Shown here one piece after another: positions 23,067 to 31,998 of a DNA stretch of 36,170 nt (its first letter is position 1; every line of letters begins with the position of its first letter). The stretch is taken from positions 1-36,170 of the forward strand of contig LNEN01000205.1 of assembly GCA_001464155.1 (NCBI GenBank). Reading direction: 5' to 3'. The position numbers and the translations under genes were made by a program. Source of the DNA: Cytophagales bacterium Ga0077538 (lineage in GTDB: Bacteria; Bacteroidota; Bacteroidia; Cytophagales; Cyclobacteriaceae). A model generated the notes under the pieces. That model saw only the letters and a list, made by a program, of their open reading frames with translations. It was not told the origin of the DNA and did no database searches.

Positions 23067-24758
23067 TTACCAAAACTTAGCATACAAAGCCATTACCGAC
23101 ACAATGATAATTGTAATCCAAAAGACCGTGGACGGTTGCAGTTTAAACATGCTGGTATCCAAGTCAAAAGCTTTAGGATTGATGCGCGGACCTGTTAAGC
23201 TTATCGCCACCATCAGCAACACGGTAAAGAAGAATGACCAGCCCATGTTGATGAGGAAAGGGATCTCATACTCACCTTGACCATTCAAATAAGCCGTGTA
23301 CAACCAAGTATCGTGGCCTAGCAGAGAAGGAGCATAGTTGTTGAAAAACACTGAAAGTAGAAAACCAGCAAGCAAACCGGAAATGGCTGCAGCACCTGTT
23401 GTACGCTTCCAGAACATGCCAAGAATAAACATGGCGAATACACCGGGGCTGATAAAACCTGTATACTTCTGAATGAACGTAAAACCTCCTTCACCACCGA
23501 TGCCCAAGAGATCATCCCAGGTGCAGAACACGGCAATGAACATGGCTACTACCACAGAAATTCTTCCGATCCATACCAGTTTTTGCTCGCTTGCACCTTT
23601 GTTTAGATAAGGTTTATAAATGTCGAGTGTGAAAATGGTAGAGATACTGTTTGCCTTGCCCGCTAAAGAGGCAACAATAGCGGCTGTGAGGGCTGCTGCT
23701 GATAAACCTTTTACGCCAGCTGGCAGTAAACTAAGAATGGCTGCGTAGGCACCATCTTTATTACCATCAAATACGGCTGAATCGAAGTATCCCTTGTTGT
23801 ACAATACGTAGGCTGCAATGCCTGGCAGCATCACGATCAGCGGCATGAATAGTTTTAAGAAACCTGCAAAGAGAATTCCATTGCGAGCGGTTTGTAAGTC
23901 TGCACCCAGCGCGCGTTGTGTAATATATTGATTACAACCCCAGTAATTAAGATTCGCGATCCATTGACCAGCGAAGTACATGGTAATACCCGGCAAGGCA
24001 ATGTATTTGCTGATATAATCGGGACTACTACTTTCCGTTGGTTTACTAAACATCATATGAAAATGATCAGGCGCTTCCCGCATCAGGGTGGCAAAACCGT
24101 TCAATGTACTCGAACCTTGATTGAATACTTCATCCACTGTGAGAAGGGCAAGGTATACAGCTACAAAACCACCAATGAGTAAGACTGCTACCTGAATAAC
24201 GTCTGTGTAACCGATTACCTTCATACCACCGATGGTGATGAAGAAGGCGAAGACCGCCAAGCCCAAAACGATCACATAGAAGTATTCTGTTCCCGCTAAG
24301 CCACTAATGGCCTTTGCACCTAAGTAGAGAATGGCGGTAAGATTCACAAATACATAGAGGAACAACCAGAACACCGCCATCACAATTGCCACTGTTTCAT
24401 TATAGCGTTGCTTGAGAAACTGCGGCATGGTGTATATTTTATTTTTCAAATACACAGGCATGAACCAAACTGCGATGATGATAAGGGCAATGGCCGCCAC
24501 CCACTCGTAAGCCGCTACAGCAATACCGGCAAAGAAACCTTCACCACTCATGCCTATAAATTGTTCTGCTGAAATATTGGATGCAATTAGTGAAGCGCCA
24601 ATGGCCCACCACGTGAGCGATCCTTCTGCTAAAAAGTAGTCTTTGGTGTCGGCTTTAGCGGACTGCTTTCTTTTATAAATCCAAATTCCGTAAGAGGTTA
24701 TGATGAGAAAGTAGATAATGAAAACTATATAATCACTGGTGTGGAGGAGATTATCCAT
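23067..24758 (-). CDS. Sodium/sugar symporter (SSS family, vSGLT-like)
   Basis: 563-aa inner-membrane transporter of the solute:sodium symporter family, with about 14 spans. Typical blocks: FLAEGSLTWWAIGASLIASNISAEQFIGMSG (residues about 43-73), NKIYTMPQFLKQRYN, GGMKVIGYTDVIQVAVL, WIANLNYWGCNQYITQRALGA, and AALTAAIVASLAGKANSISTIFTLDIY with conserved Ser residues for sodium binding. The W-x-Y-WGCNQ stretch and length match the galactose/glucose-type vSGLT subgroup. It starts 35 bp after the stop of the GH2-GH53 gene on the same strand, so it is probably in one operon with it and imports galactose or a related sugar. Substrate is inferred from context and subgroup. Confidence 0.9.
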   Translation of the reverse strand: MDNLLHTSDYIVFIIYFLIITSYGIWIYKRKQSAKADTKDYFLAEGSLTWWAIGASLIASNISAEQFIGMSGEGFFAGIAVAAYEWVAAIALIIIAVWFMPVYLKNKIYTMPQFLKQRYNETVAIVMAVFWLFLYVFVNLTAILYLGAKAISGLAGTEYFYVIVLGLAVFAFFITIGGMKVIGYTDVIQVAVLLIGGFVAVYLALLTVDEVFNQGSSTLNGFATLMREAPDHFHMMFSKPTESSSPDYISKYIALPGITMYFAGQWIANLNYWGCNQYITQRALGADLQTARNGILFAGFLKLFMPLIVMLPGIAAYVLYNKGYFDSAVFDGNKDGAYAAILSLLPAGVKGLSAAALTAAIVASLAGKANSISTIFTLDIYKPYLNKGASEQKLVWIGRISVVVAMFIAVFCTWDDLLGIGGEGGFTFIQKYTGFISPGVFAMFILGMFWKRTTGAAAISGLLAGFLLSVFFNNYAPSLLGHDTWLYTAYLNGQGEYEIPFLINMGWSFFFTVLLMVAISLTGPRINPKAFDLDTSMFKLQPSTVFWITIIIVSVMALYAKFW

Positions 24759-24793
24759 GATGCTTTTATGTAGTTAAGTAGGAGTTAATTAAT

Positions 24794-27700
24794 TTAGTTC
24801 TGGCTCTGGAGGTGCTGCTTGCTTATATCATCATAAAGAGAAAGAAAGTCATTGGATTTTCCTTCTTTGTCGAAGAAAGCTTCCCATGTGTTTAAGGGTT
24901 CCCAGATACAGGTGCCTTTCCCTTTTCCATTCGCCACTTCAAAAGCAATTTTATTAACAGCTTCTTTGTGTTGAGAATACTCCACTACGATAACATCTTT
25001 GTTATAACGTTTTACTAAATCATTCAAATTATCACGCAAGTCGTCCAGGGTACCGTGCCATTTAGGATAGTAAGATTCACCAATCACATCGAAGTGCACA
25101 CCCCGAGCCAACATATTATCAATAAAGAAAACTGACTCATCGTGTTGGCCACCGAGTGCAACGTGTAGCATCATGACTGTTGTTGGGCTTACGGATTTCA
25201 CGGCAGCTGTTCCCGCATTTAATAATTGCGCGAGACTATCTAAATGACTTACACTTCCTTCCGGCCAAAGAATACCGTGGTTAATTTCATTTCCTACCTG
25301 CACCATATCGGGGGGGGTACCCTGGTCTTTTAATTCTTGCATTACGTGTTGGGTGTAGGTGTACATTGCACGCTTTAACTCTGCAAAGCTCAAGTCCTTC
25401 CAGGCAGCTGGCTTATATTGTTTTCCGGGGTCTGCCCAATAATCGCTGTAGTGGAAGTCTAATAACAATTTCATGCCTGCAGCCTTCACCCGTTTCGCCA
25501 TTTCTTTAGTGTGCTGCAAATCACAAAATCCCTTTTCGGGTGAATACCCATTCTCTCGTGCGGGTTCATTAAAAATGCGCAGGCGCACATAATTGAAACC
25601 ATGTTCTTTTAAGATGAGTATAGGATCTTTCTCCACGCCTTTGTCGCTAAACTTTATCCCCTTTGCTTCAAGCTCTGGCAGAAAAGAAATGTCCGCTCCG
25701 ATCATCTTATCGACCGGTCTACTTTTTGCAGCCTCTCCCTTCAGCAGATAGGTGGGATCGATCGTAACGCTTTTTACACTACCAGGTGAAACGGTAATGA
25801 TATCGGTTGAACCACTCCATAAACCATTAGCCTTTGCTTCAAACTTAATGATGCCTGGTGTTTTACCAGCTTGAACAATAACCTGACATTTACCATTAAA
25901 GGCACTACGCTGCCAGAGGCCTTCTGCACATTTGTCTGATTCATGACTGCTCGGGTCACCATTGCCGACACCAATAATTTTGGCATCTCCTGAGATATAA
26001 AACTTCACCAGGTTGTCAGCCGTGGGAACTTCGCGTCCTTCGCGGTCAATGATGGAAACATTAATCACGGCTATATCTTGGCCATCCGCTAACAAGGTAG
26101 TTTTGTAAGGGGTAATGACTACTTCTGCAGGTGTCCACGTAGTTTCTATGGAGGAAGTTAATTTCTTTCCACGCTTATAGGCGACTGCTTCCAACTTTCC
26201 GGGTTCGTAGTATACACTCCACTTCAAATGACTGTTGCGTGGCATGTCTTTCTTGCCTAAACTTTTTCCGTTTAAGAAGAGCTCAACATTATCTGCATTG
26301 GAGTTCACCCACACATCAATGGCTTGTCCGTGCTTCTCGGGCCAATTCCAGTGCGGTGACAAATGAAGAATGTCTTTGTAAGTCCACCAACTTTGGTAGT
26401 AGTAATAAATATTTTTAGGGAAACCACACATGTCCATCACGCCAAAGTGTGAATTGATGTTGGGCCACTGATAAGGAGTGGGTTCACCACGGTAGTCAAA
26501 GCCTGTCCAAATAAAGCCCCCCATCCAGTACTTATTTTCTGCTGCCAGTTTCCACCATTCTTCGGCACGGCTCGCCCACCAGGGGGCGGTTATATCTTGA
26601 TCAGGTACGTAGGCTCTGATGGAATCTTTTTCATAAATGCCACGGGTGGTAACAGTACTTCCCATCTCGGTTCCGATAAGTGGTTGTGTAGGATGATCGC
26701 GGTGATAATCGGCCACAGCAAATTGTCTATAATTAAATCCTCGAACAGGAATGACTTCATTGATACCTTGAAATACATTCGGCAAATCGGCCGCATACGT
26801 GCTGGTGCGGGAGGGGTCTAGTTCTTGTTGCTTCGCAAGTAATGTTTGTGCGATACGCTTGCCATGAGAGTTGGTTTGTATCCAACCTTCTTCGTTGCCA
26901 ATAGCCCACATAAAAACGGAAGGATGATTTCGGTCGCGAAGAATCAAGCGTTCAAATTGATTTATATACTCCGGGCTGCTGTTCAACAAGCGTTGCTCAT
27001 CGATTACTAACATACCTAAACTGTCACAGGCATCTAGCAATTCTGGTGTAGGGGCGTTGTGACTGGCGCGATAAGCATTTACCCCCATGTTCTTTAATAA
27101 GCGAATTCGGTAATACTGAAGATAGTCGGGAAGAGCACTTCCTACACCGGCATGATCCTGGTGGTTATTCGTTCCTTTTATTTTTACAGACTGACCATTC
27201 AAGAAAAATCCTTCCTTGCCATCAAAGCGAAGGGTGCGTATGCCGAGACGATGTGTTTCGGTGTGAATAATTTTGTTGCCGCTTTTAATAACGGAGACAA
27301 CCTTGTACAAATACGGATCTTCTAATGACCAGAGATGAGGATTGGTAAGATTGATTTGCTGTTTGACGGTATGCTTACCATTGATGGGCAAGGTGAGTGT
27401 TTGCTCTTTTGTTTGCGCCAAGCGTTTGCCTGTACGGTCGGTAATGTAAGAATAGACTGTTCCGGAAGCGCTGGATAAATTTTGATTTATTACGGTTGCT
27501 TCGATAGTAACAGATGCTTTGCTTCCTTGCACGGTTGTGTGGGTAAACACACCTCCTTCTGTAAAGTGAAGATTGTTGAATTGAGTTAACCATACATGAC
27601 GGTAGATACCGGCACCTTCATAAAACCATCCTTCGTAGTGAGTGGCGTCTACACGAACGACTAATACATTTTCTTTTGAGTAATTCACATAATCAGTAAT

Positions 27701-28198
27701 GTCATACGCAACACCCACATAGCCACTTTCATTTGTTCCCAGGTAAAAACCGTTTACCCAGACACTCGCATCTCTGAAAATGCCATCAAACTGAAGTTGA
27801 AATCTACTCCCTGAATCAGCCTTAGCAATAGTGAAATGTTTGCGGTACCAGCCAATGCTGGTTTCGGGAAACTGACCACCCACTGGTTTGTAGCCGTGTG
27901 ACTGAATGTCAAAATTATTTTTGTAAACGAAAGGCAATTCGACTGCCCAATCATGGGGAAGATTTAACTCACGCCAGTCTTTGTCATTAAACTTGGGATC
28001 AATAGCCGTGTTTACGGCACTACCTGATTTGGAGAAGAGCGTTGTTAAGCTGTAGTTGAAGTCTTTTGAGGGATCTTCTGCATGGCCAAAGCTAAATTTC
28101 CAATCCTCATCAAAGTTGATATGTTGTTGCGCTGTACTCTTATGTGATACTGACAAAGAGAATAGTGTAAGGGCAACAAGTTTAAAAATGGTTCTCAT
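24794..28198 (-). CDS. Bifunctional GH2 beta-galactosidase - GH53 endo-beta-1,4-galactanase fusion
   Basis: 1134-aa exported enzyme. ATG 28198 starts a signal peptide (MRTIFKLVALTLFSLSVSHKSTA); the longer frame opens at a TTG 12 codons earlier. Residues about 25-690 are a glycoside hydrolase 2 unit: jelly-roll sugar-binding domain (FDEDWKF...DGIFRDASVWVNG), Ig-like domain, and TIM barrel with acid/base E436 (AIGNEEGW) and nucleophile E511 (LIGTEMGS). Residues about 690-815 are LacZ-like Ig domains (VITPYKTTLLADGQDIAVI). Residues about 832-1125 are a GH53 domain: GADISFLPELEAKG, NYVRLRIFNEP, LLDFHYSDYWADP, acid/base E971 (VQVGNEINHG), ESYYPKWHG, nucleophile E1073 (VVEYSQ). All four catalytic residues are present. 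It should cut beta-1,4-galactan and release galactose for the next gene's symporter. Confidence 0.93.
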   Translation of the reverse strand: MRTIFKLVALTLFSLSVSHKSTAQQHINFDEDWKFSFGHAEDPSKDFNYSLTTLFSKSGSAVNTAIDPKFNDKDWRELNLPHDWAVELPFVYKNNFDIQSHGYKPVGGQFPETSIGWYRKHFTIAKADSGSRFQLQFDGIFRDASVWVNGFYLGTNESGYVGVAYDITDYVNYSKENVLVVRVDATHYEGWFYEGAGIYRHVWLTQFNNLHFTEGGVFTHTTVQGSKASVTIEATVINQNLSSASGTVYSYITDRTGKRLAQTKEQTLTLPINGKHTVKQQINLTNPHLWSLEDPYLYKVVSVIKSGNKIIHTETHRLGIRTLRFDGKEGFFLNGQSVKIKGTNNHQDHAGVGSALPDYLQYYRIRLLKNMGVNAYRASHNAPTPELLDACDSLGMLVIDEQRLLNSSPEYINQFERLILRDRNHPSVFMWAIGNEEGWIQTNSHGKRIAQTLLAKQQELDPSRTSTYAADLPNVFQGINEVIPVRGFNYRQFAVADYHRDHPTQPLIGTEMGSTVTTRGIYEKDSIRAYVPDQDITAPWWASRAEEWWKLAAENKYWMGGFIWTGFDYRGEPTPYQWPNINSHFGVMDMCGFPKNIYYYYQSWWTYKDILHLSPHWNWPEKHGQAIDVWVNSNADNVELFLNGKSLGKKDMPRNSHLKWSVYYEPGKLEAVAYKRGKKLTSSIETTWTPAEVVITPYKTTLLADGQDIAVINVSIIDREGREVPTADNLVKFYISGDAKIIGVGNGDPSSHESDKCAEGLWQRSAFNGKCQVIVQAGKTPGIIKFEAKANGLWSGSTDIITVSPGSVKSVTIDPTYLLKGEAAKSRPVDKMIGADISFLPELEAKGIKFSDKGVEKDPILILKEHGFNYVRLRIFNEPARENGYSPEKGFCDLQHTKEMAKRVKAAGMKLLLDFHYSDYWADPGKQYKPAAWKDLSFAELKRAMYTYTQHVMQELKDQGTPPDMVQVGNEINHGILWPEGSVSHLDSLAQLLNAGTAAVKSVSPTTVMMLHVALGGQHDESVFFIDNMLARGVHFDVIGESYYPKWHGTLDDLRDNLNDLVKRYNKDVIVVEYSQHKEAVNKIAFEVANGKGKGTCIWEPLNTWEAFFDKEGKSNDFLSLYDDISKQHLQSQN

Positions 28199-28373
28199 AG
28201 GTTCATGATTTCTATAAAGAAACAGACGGAGCAAGAGAGTGTCTATTGCTTTATTGATAAGACAGGAATGTAAGAAGAAAGTGTAAATAATATTCTATAA
28301 AATGGGAGTACACCGATTGAGAAGGTATATGGAAGGTCGGATGTGGTTTTTTGGTGGAGTATCTATTTATCCC

Positions 28374-28436
28374 TTACCCCGTCCTCGTTCCTCGGACACC
28401 CCTCTCCCCAAGGAGTGGGGCAGGAGTGAGGGGTAA
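28374..28436. repeat. Palindromic intergenic element
   Basis: TTACCCC (28374-28380) / GGGGTAA (28430-28436) outer stem, and CCCC (28406-28409) / GGGG (28417-28420) inner stem. It is unusually C-rich on one strand. It resembles a common Bacteroidota intergenic repeat type; no T-run follows. Confidence 0.45.
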
Positions 28437-28492
28437 ACGAGCACTCAAATTTTCATACTTAAGTCAGTTGCCCAACTAATGTAGATATCTTT

Positions 28493-28533
28493 AAAAAAGT
28501 AAAGCCGCCAACCTTACTCGGTTTAGCGGCTTT
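28493..28533 (-). terminator. Terminator of RNase P RNA
   Basis: AAAGCCGC (28501-28508) / GCGGCTTT (28526-28533). On the minus strand it is followed by ACTTTTTT (complement of 28493-28500), 13 bp after the end of rnpB. Confidence 0.85.
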
Positions 28534-28545
28534 ATGTTTAAAAAT

Positions 28546-28918
28546 GCAAGTCTGTAAGCCAGGTTCTGTCTCCTCAGATCTTTCGAGATGAAGGTCTTAT
28601 CATTTATCTAAGCAATCTACCCGTTCCGATATTCGTTTGCACGACATTGGTTCGAGCACCCAGGATCGGAACTTATTTGATCTTACAACCCGCAAGGTTT
28701 GCCAGGCTGCCAGTGTCACCACTGACACGGTGGGCTCTTACTCCACCTTTTCACCTTTTCCCTGACGGTGAACGTCAGGGTAGTTTGTTTTCTGTGGCAC
28801 TTTCTAGCTTACGTTTATGGAGCGTAATTCCCTCCTTTCAAAGGGTGCGGTGCTCTTCGTTGCCCGGACTTTCCTCCCTCTTAATCTCGCGATTAAGACA
28901 GCGATAAGACGACTTGCT
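28546..28918 (-). ncRNA. rnpB: RNase P RNA (rnpB), bacterial class A
   Basis: Catalytic RNA that matures tRNA 5' ends. On the minus strand the 5' end GCAAGTC pairs with the 3' end GACTTGC (P1 stem). The universal core is present: GAGGAAAGTCCGGGC near the 5' side, CCACAGAAAACA, and AGAACCTGGCTTACAGACTTGC at the 3' end. A -7 element TATCTTTG lies at 28922-28929, and a terminator follows the 3' end. Length is about 373 nt, normal for class A. Ends are approximate to a few bases. Confidence 0.95.
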
Positions 28919-28921
28919 CTG

Positions 28922-28929
28922 CAAAGATA
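28922..28929 (-). promoter_or_regulatory. -7 promoter element of rnpB
   Basis: Minus strand TATCTTTG matches TAnnTTTG and places the transcript start at about 28917, agreeing with the P1 stem. No exact -33 TTTG is seen. Confidence 0.6.
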
Positions 28930-28939
28930 GGAATTTCTA

Positions 28940-29357
28940 TCAGCTTGTATGGTCTGCTACAATAACCCACTGCCCTTTGATTTTTTTCCAGAGCAAGGTG
29001 AAGTGGCCATTCGGTTCATCGGTACTACGTTTCAAGTGCCATTTACCAATCATAAAGGCACTATTGTCAGATAGTTTCTCAAGGGTTAGTATGGTGAAGG
29101 TAAGTGTGCCCATCGCCTCCTTCGTAGGGTAGCCCTTCTGATATCCTGCAAAGGTTGCTTGCCATCCATAATTCACACCGCGACTAGCTAATGAATTGTA
29201 AACTATCATTGTTCCAATAGCCTTGCATAAAAGCAACTAAGTCACCGTTGTTCCAGGCGTCTTGCTGCTGGCTCATTACTGTGCGAATGTTGACAAGCTC
29301 CTTGTCTTGCGCAAAGACAGTTGTGGCTATAAAAAGAAATAGGAATTGAATTTTCAT
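28940..29357 (-). pseudogene. DUF4440/SnoaL-like protein, broken by a frameshift
   Basis: Two frames together make one small exported protein. From ATG 29357: signal MKIQFLFLFIATTVFAQ, then MSQQQDAWNNGDLVAFMQGYWNNDSLQFIS and a TAG stop. The other frame continues SRGVNYGWQATFAGYQKGYPTKEAMG... to GKWHLKRSTDEPNGHFTLLWKKIKGQWVIVADHTS, the typical C-terminus of DUF4440 (NTF2-fold). The join is at about 29184-29190, where one extra base (or a 2-base loss) separates FIS and SRGV. Otherwise the gene looks intact. It starts 12 bp after the CHAT frame ends, so it ends that operon. A sequencing error is possible. Confidence 0.8.
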
Positions 29358-29369
29358 GATGATTGAATG

Positions 29370-30410
29370 TTAAAAACCAATAAGTACAAAAGGCGCCCAG
29401 TAGTAAGGGGCTGAATAGGTAGCGCTTTGCAGCATGTCTAGTTTCACTTTTTGTAAGGAAGAAGATAGAGTAGCATTAGGAAGCAATAACTCACGGTAAA
29501 AATTAGTCATGAGTTCGGCTGTTGATTGATCGGCCACACTCCAGTAGGAAACAATAATGTTTTTAGCTCCGGCATACACCAAGGCACGAGACAAACCAAT
29601 TACCCCTTCGCCCTTCGATATTTTTCCAAGACCGGTTTGGCAAGCAGAGAGTGTAACCAGAGATGCGTTCAGTTGTAGATTGTAAATCTCACCACTGTAG
29701 AGGTAACCATCTTCATTTTCTCCGCTCTGTTGAAGGTAAATGCGGGAAAGTTCAGGATGCACTTCGTCTACCATTCCATGGGTAGCAAAGTGAAGTAATC
29801 TATAGTTTTTTAACTCCTCTGATTTAATGCTTGCTTCATTGGCTTCTTCGTTAGTAAGAATTTTTTGAGAACTATTGTTGCTGTCAAATAATTTAGCAAT
29901 AGAATTTACTTCTGCTTCAGTTCCCGGCAAGTTGGACAGATTGTCTTTTTCATCGAATGTAATAGGGGCACAAAGCAGGATAGAGGATTTGTCCAAGGCA
30001 GGTGCATATTTCTTTTGTAAAGCCAGAGAAGCTGAGAATTCGTACCGTACTGCATACTTTCGTATTAAGTAGGGAACGTCATTACTGCTTTTCGTTTTCT
30101 TTGTTAAGAGCGCTTCAAAGGGAACCACTCCCAATCGTCCAGTGGGAAAAATAATCAACTCTTTGCATGCGGCAGGAATGTTAGGAAGAAGGAGTTTGCC
30201 TAACGTGAGGCCTACCTTTTGAAAGGTAGCTGGGTCGTTATAGTAAATCGCATTCCTGAATCCTGTTAACAATTTATTGAAATTCTTATCGAGGCGGTGG
30301 GAGGTAAGACTTAACTTTTTATCAGTGATGAGAAAGAGATAAAGTCTTGTCTCGCTTGCTGGTTTACTGTCATCAATAAAATAACTCAACATGGCAGCAC
30401 CAGGGCTCAA
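29370..30410 (-). pseudogene. CHAT-domain protease part of a broken TPR/CHAT protein
   Basis: 346 codons covering the caspase-like CHAT domain. The catalytic dyad is intact: His211 (LLHFATHGMVDE) and Cys257 (LVTLSACQTGLG), counting from the frame start at 30410. Other family blocks: LIIFPTGRLGVVPFEALL, GEGVIGLSRALVYAGAKNIIVSYW and QKVKLDMLQS. The frame opens only at a TTG (30410). Upstream in the same frame YYNLKFNTSTPSLSELQELL continues the homology, so the protein does not naturally begin here. In relatives this domain follows TPR repeats in one chain, and the TPR part is the next frame upstream. The loss of frame lies near 30465-30485. CHAT proteases act in signalling and in type III-E CRISPR (Craspase) and gasdermin systems, but neither is present here. 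Confidence 0.85.
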
Positions 30411-31996
30411 GAGTTCTTGTAATTCTGAAAGAGAAGGAGTGGAGGTGTTAAATTTAAGATTGTAATATTCAGGAAGAGCGTTTCCCTTAGGTAGTTTTCT
30501 TCTTCCTCATTTGGTTTTTGAGACAATTTTTGTGTGCAGAGTGAAATGGAGGCTTTTAATTGTTGCTCTGTTTCTAATAAAGCTGTGGGTATGCCGGCAA
30601 AAGATTTTGCGTTTACATCCGAGATAGCCTCCAGTAATACGGCAGACTTACTTTTCTCAGCGAAGTAAAAAGCTTGCTCTCTGTATTTTTTCCGTTCAGT
30701 GAAAGCCACCTCGCTCATATGACTGGCAATGCGTACACCATCGGCATATACTTCATTGGCTACGATTCCCAACGTAATCTTATCGGCTTCACGGTTACTT
30801 TGTTGTCGCAATTTATCAATGAGTGTATCGCATACGTTTAAGTGTTGAAGGGCAGCTTCAAGGTCTGAGAATTTAAGCGTCTTCCCAAAGTGTCTTGCTT
30901 CAAAGGTTTGCGCTTTGAACATGAGCGAGTATAAGAGATAATTGCCGTTATAATAATCAGTGTTGACAGGTACATCCTTCACCAGACTTGAATTGAAATT
31001 CTTAAGATTGCTTTTGAGTGCCTGATGAAAAATAACAAGAGCTGTGTCGTACTGATCGGATGATTTTTTTAGATTACCCAAAACGTTTAATACATTGGCA
31101 ATGTCAGGATGGTTCTCTCCATAACTTTTTTTGTACTCAGCCAATGACTGCTTCAGGTAACTTTCGGCAGTTTTGCCATTGTTCATTCGCTGATACGTAT
31201 ATCCCAGTTGATAGAGCACAAAAGCTTTCCGCGCACTGCTTTGCGGCAGAGTGTTCCAGATGGTAAGTGCTGTCTCTAGATTATTGATGGCATCTCCGTA
31301 CAGTTCCAGGTTTTGGTAAAGCACACCTGTGTTGGTATAGTTAATGGCAATTTTTGAATGATTCTTGCCATGGAGTGTTGTATAAATAGGTAGAGCCTTT
31401 TCATAATAGGTAAGGGCTTTGTCAGGATCGGTACCACTATAAACAAGCCCCAGGTCGTTATAGGAGGCAGCAATCAGTTCATGGTTTTCAGGAAGTAGTT
31501 TGGAGCGAATGCGCAACGCCATGAGTAGCTGTTCTTCTGCTTGCGAAATTTTACCTCCATTATAGTATACCAGCCCCAAGGTGGCTACAGACTTAGCGGC
31601 CGCTAAGGAATTAAGGGCATCTAACTGCTCGAAAAGCTTGTCTGCCTGTAAGAGTTTTTCCTCTGCCTGTTCATTACGTCCTTCGTACAAGGCCAGCATA
31701 CCTTCCGTCATGTGGAGCTCGGCTGATACAAGTCCGCTTGGATTTTCTTCACGAACTGTCTTTAGCAGTACAGATGCCTGATTATACTCTTGAGCAGCTA
31801 TCAGAGCCTCCGCTTTTTTAATGTTTACTTGTTGCCGTAAAGTCACGACACTGGAGTTGTTGAGTACACTATCTAGCAGGCTAATCGCAACGCTTGGTTG
31901 GTTATCTAATAGGAGCGCATCGGCCTTGTCAAGCACTGACTGGGCTTGTGCAAGAACACTACCGATCAGTGTTATGAGTAAGAGTAGTAGACGCAT
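30407..31996 (-). pseudogene. TPR part of a broken TPR/CHAT protein
   Basis: 529 codons: signal peptide MRLLLLLITLIGSVLAQAQ, then about eight tetratricopeptide-like repeats (for example LAAAKSVATLGLVYYNGGKISQAEEQLLMAL; ASYNDLGLVYSGTDPDKALTYYEKALPIY; AINYTNTGVLYQNLELYGDAINNLETAL; KAFVLYQLGYTYQRMNNGKTAESYLKQSL). From about 330 comes the linker typical of TPR-CHAT proteins, through ADKITLGIVANEVYADGVRIA and REQAFYFAEKSKSAVLLEAI. It is normal up to NYLRETLF, then shifts to an unrelated tail and stops. The CHAT frame starts within its last bases. It follows the outer-membrane gene by 2 bp (operon). If the shift is not an error, the TPR protein alone may still be made. Confidence 0.85.
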
Positions 31997-31998
31997 AG

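Larger units (their letters stand above)
28199..28545. other. Intergenic region upstream of the galactan operon
   Basis: About 347 bp. It holds the leader and presumed promoter of the GH2-GH53 gene (no clear -7 seen), the palindromic element at 28374-28436 and the rnpB terminator at 28493-28533. No gene. Confidence 0.65.

Noticed and set aside
28647-28907. Plus-strand 86-aa reading frame
   Set aside because: Lies antisense inside RNase P RNA, whose conserved core is clear.
29370-31996. CHAT-based defence system (Craspase or gasdermin type)
   Set aside because: No gasdermin, Cas7-11 or other partner gene; the neighbours are an outer-membrane protein and DUF4440.
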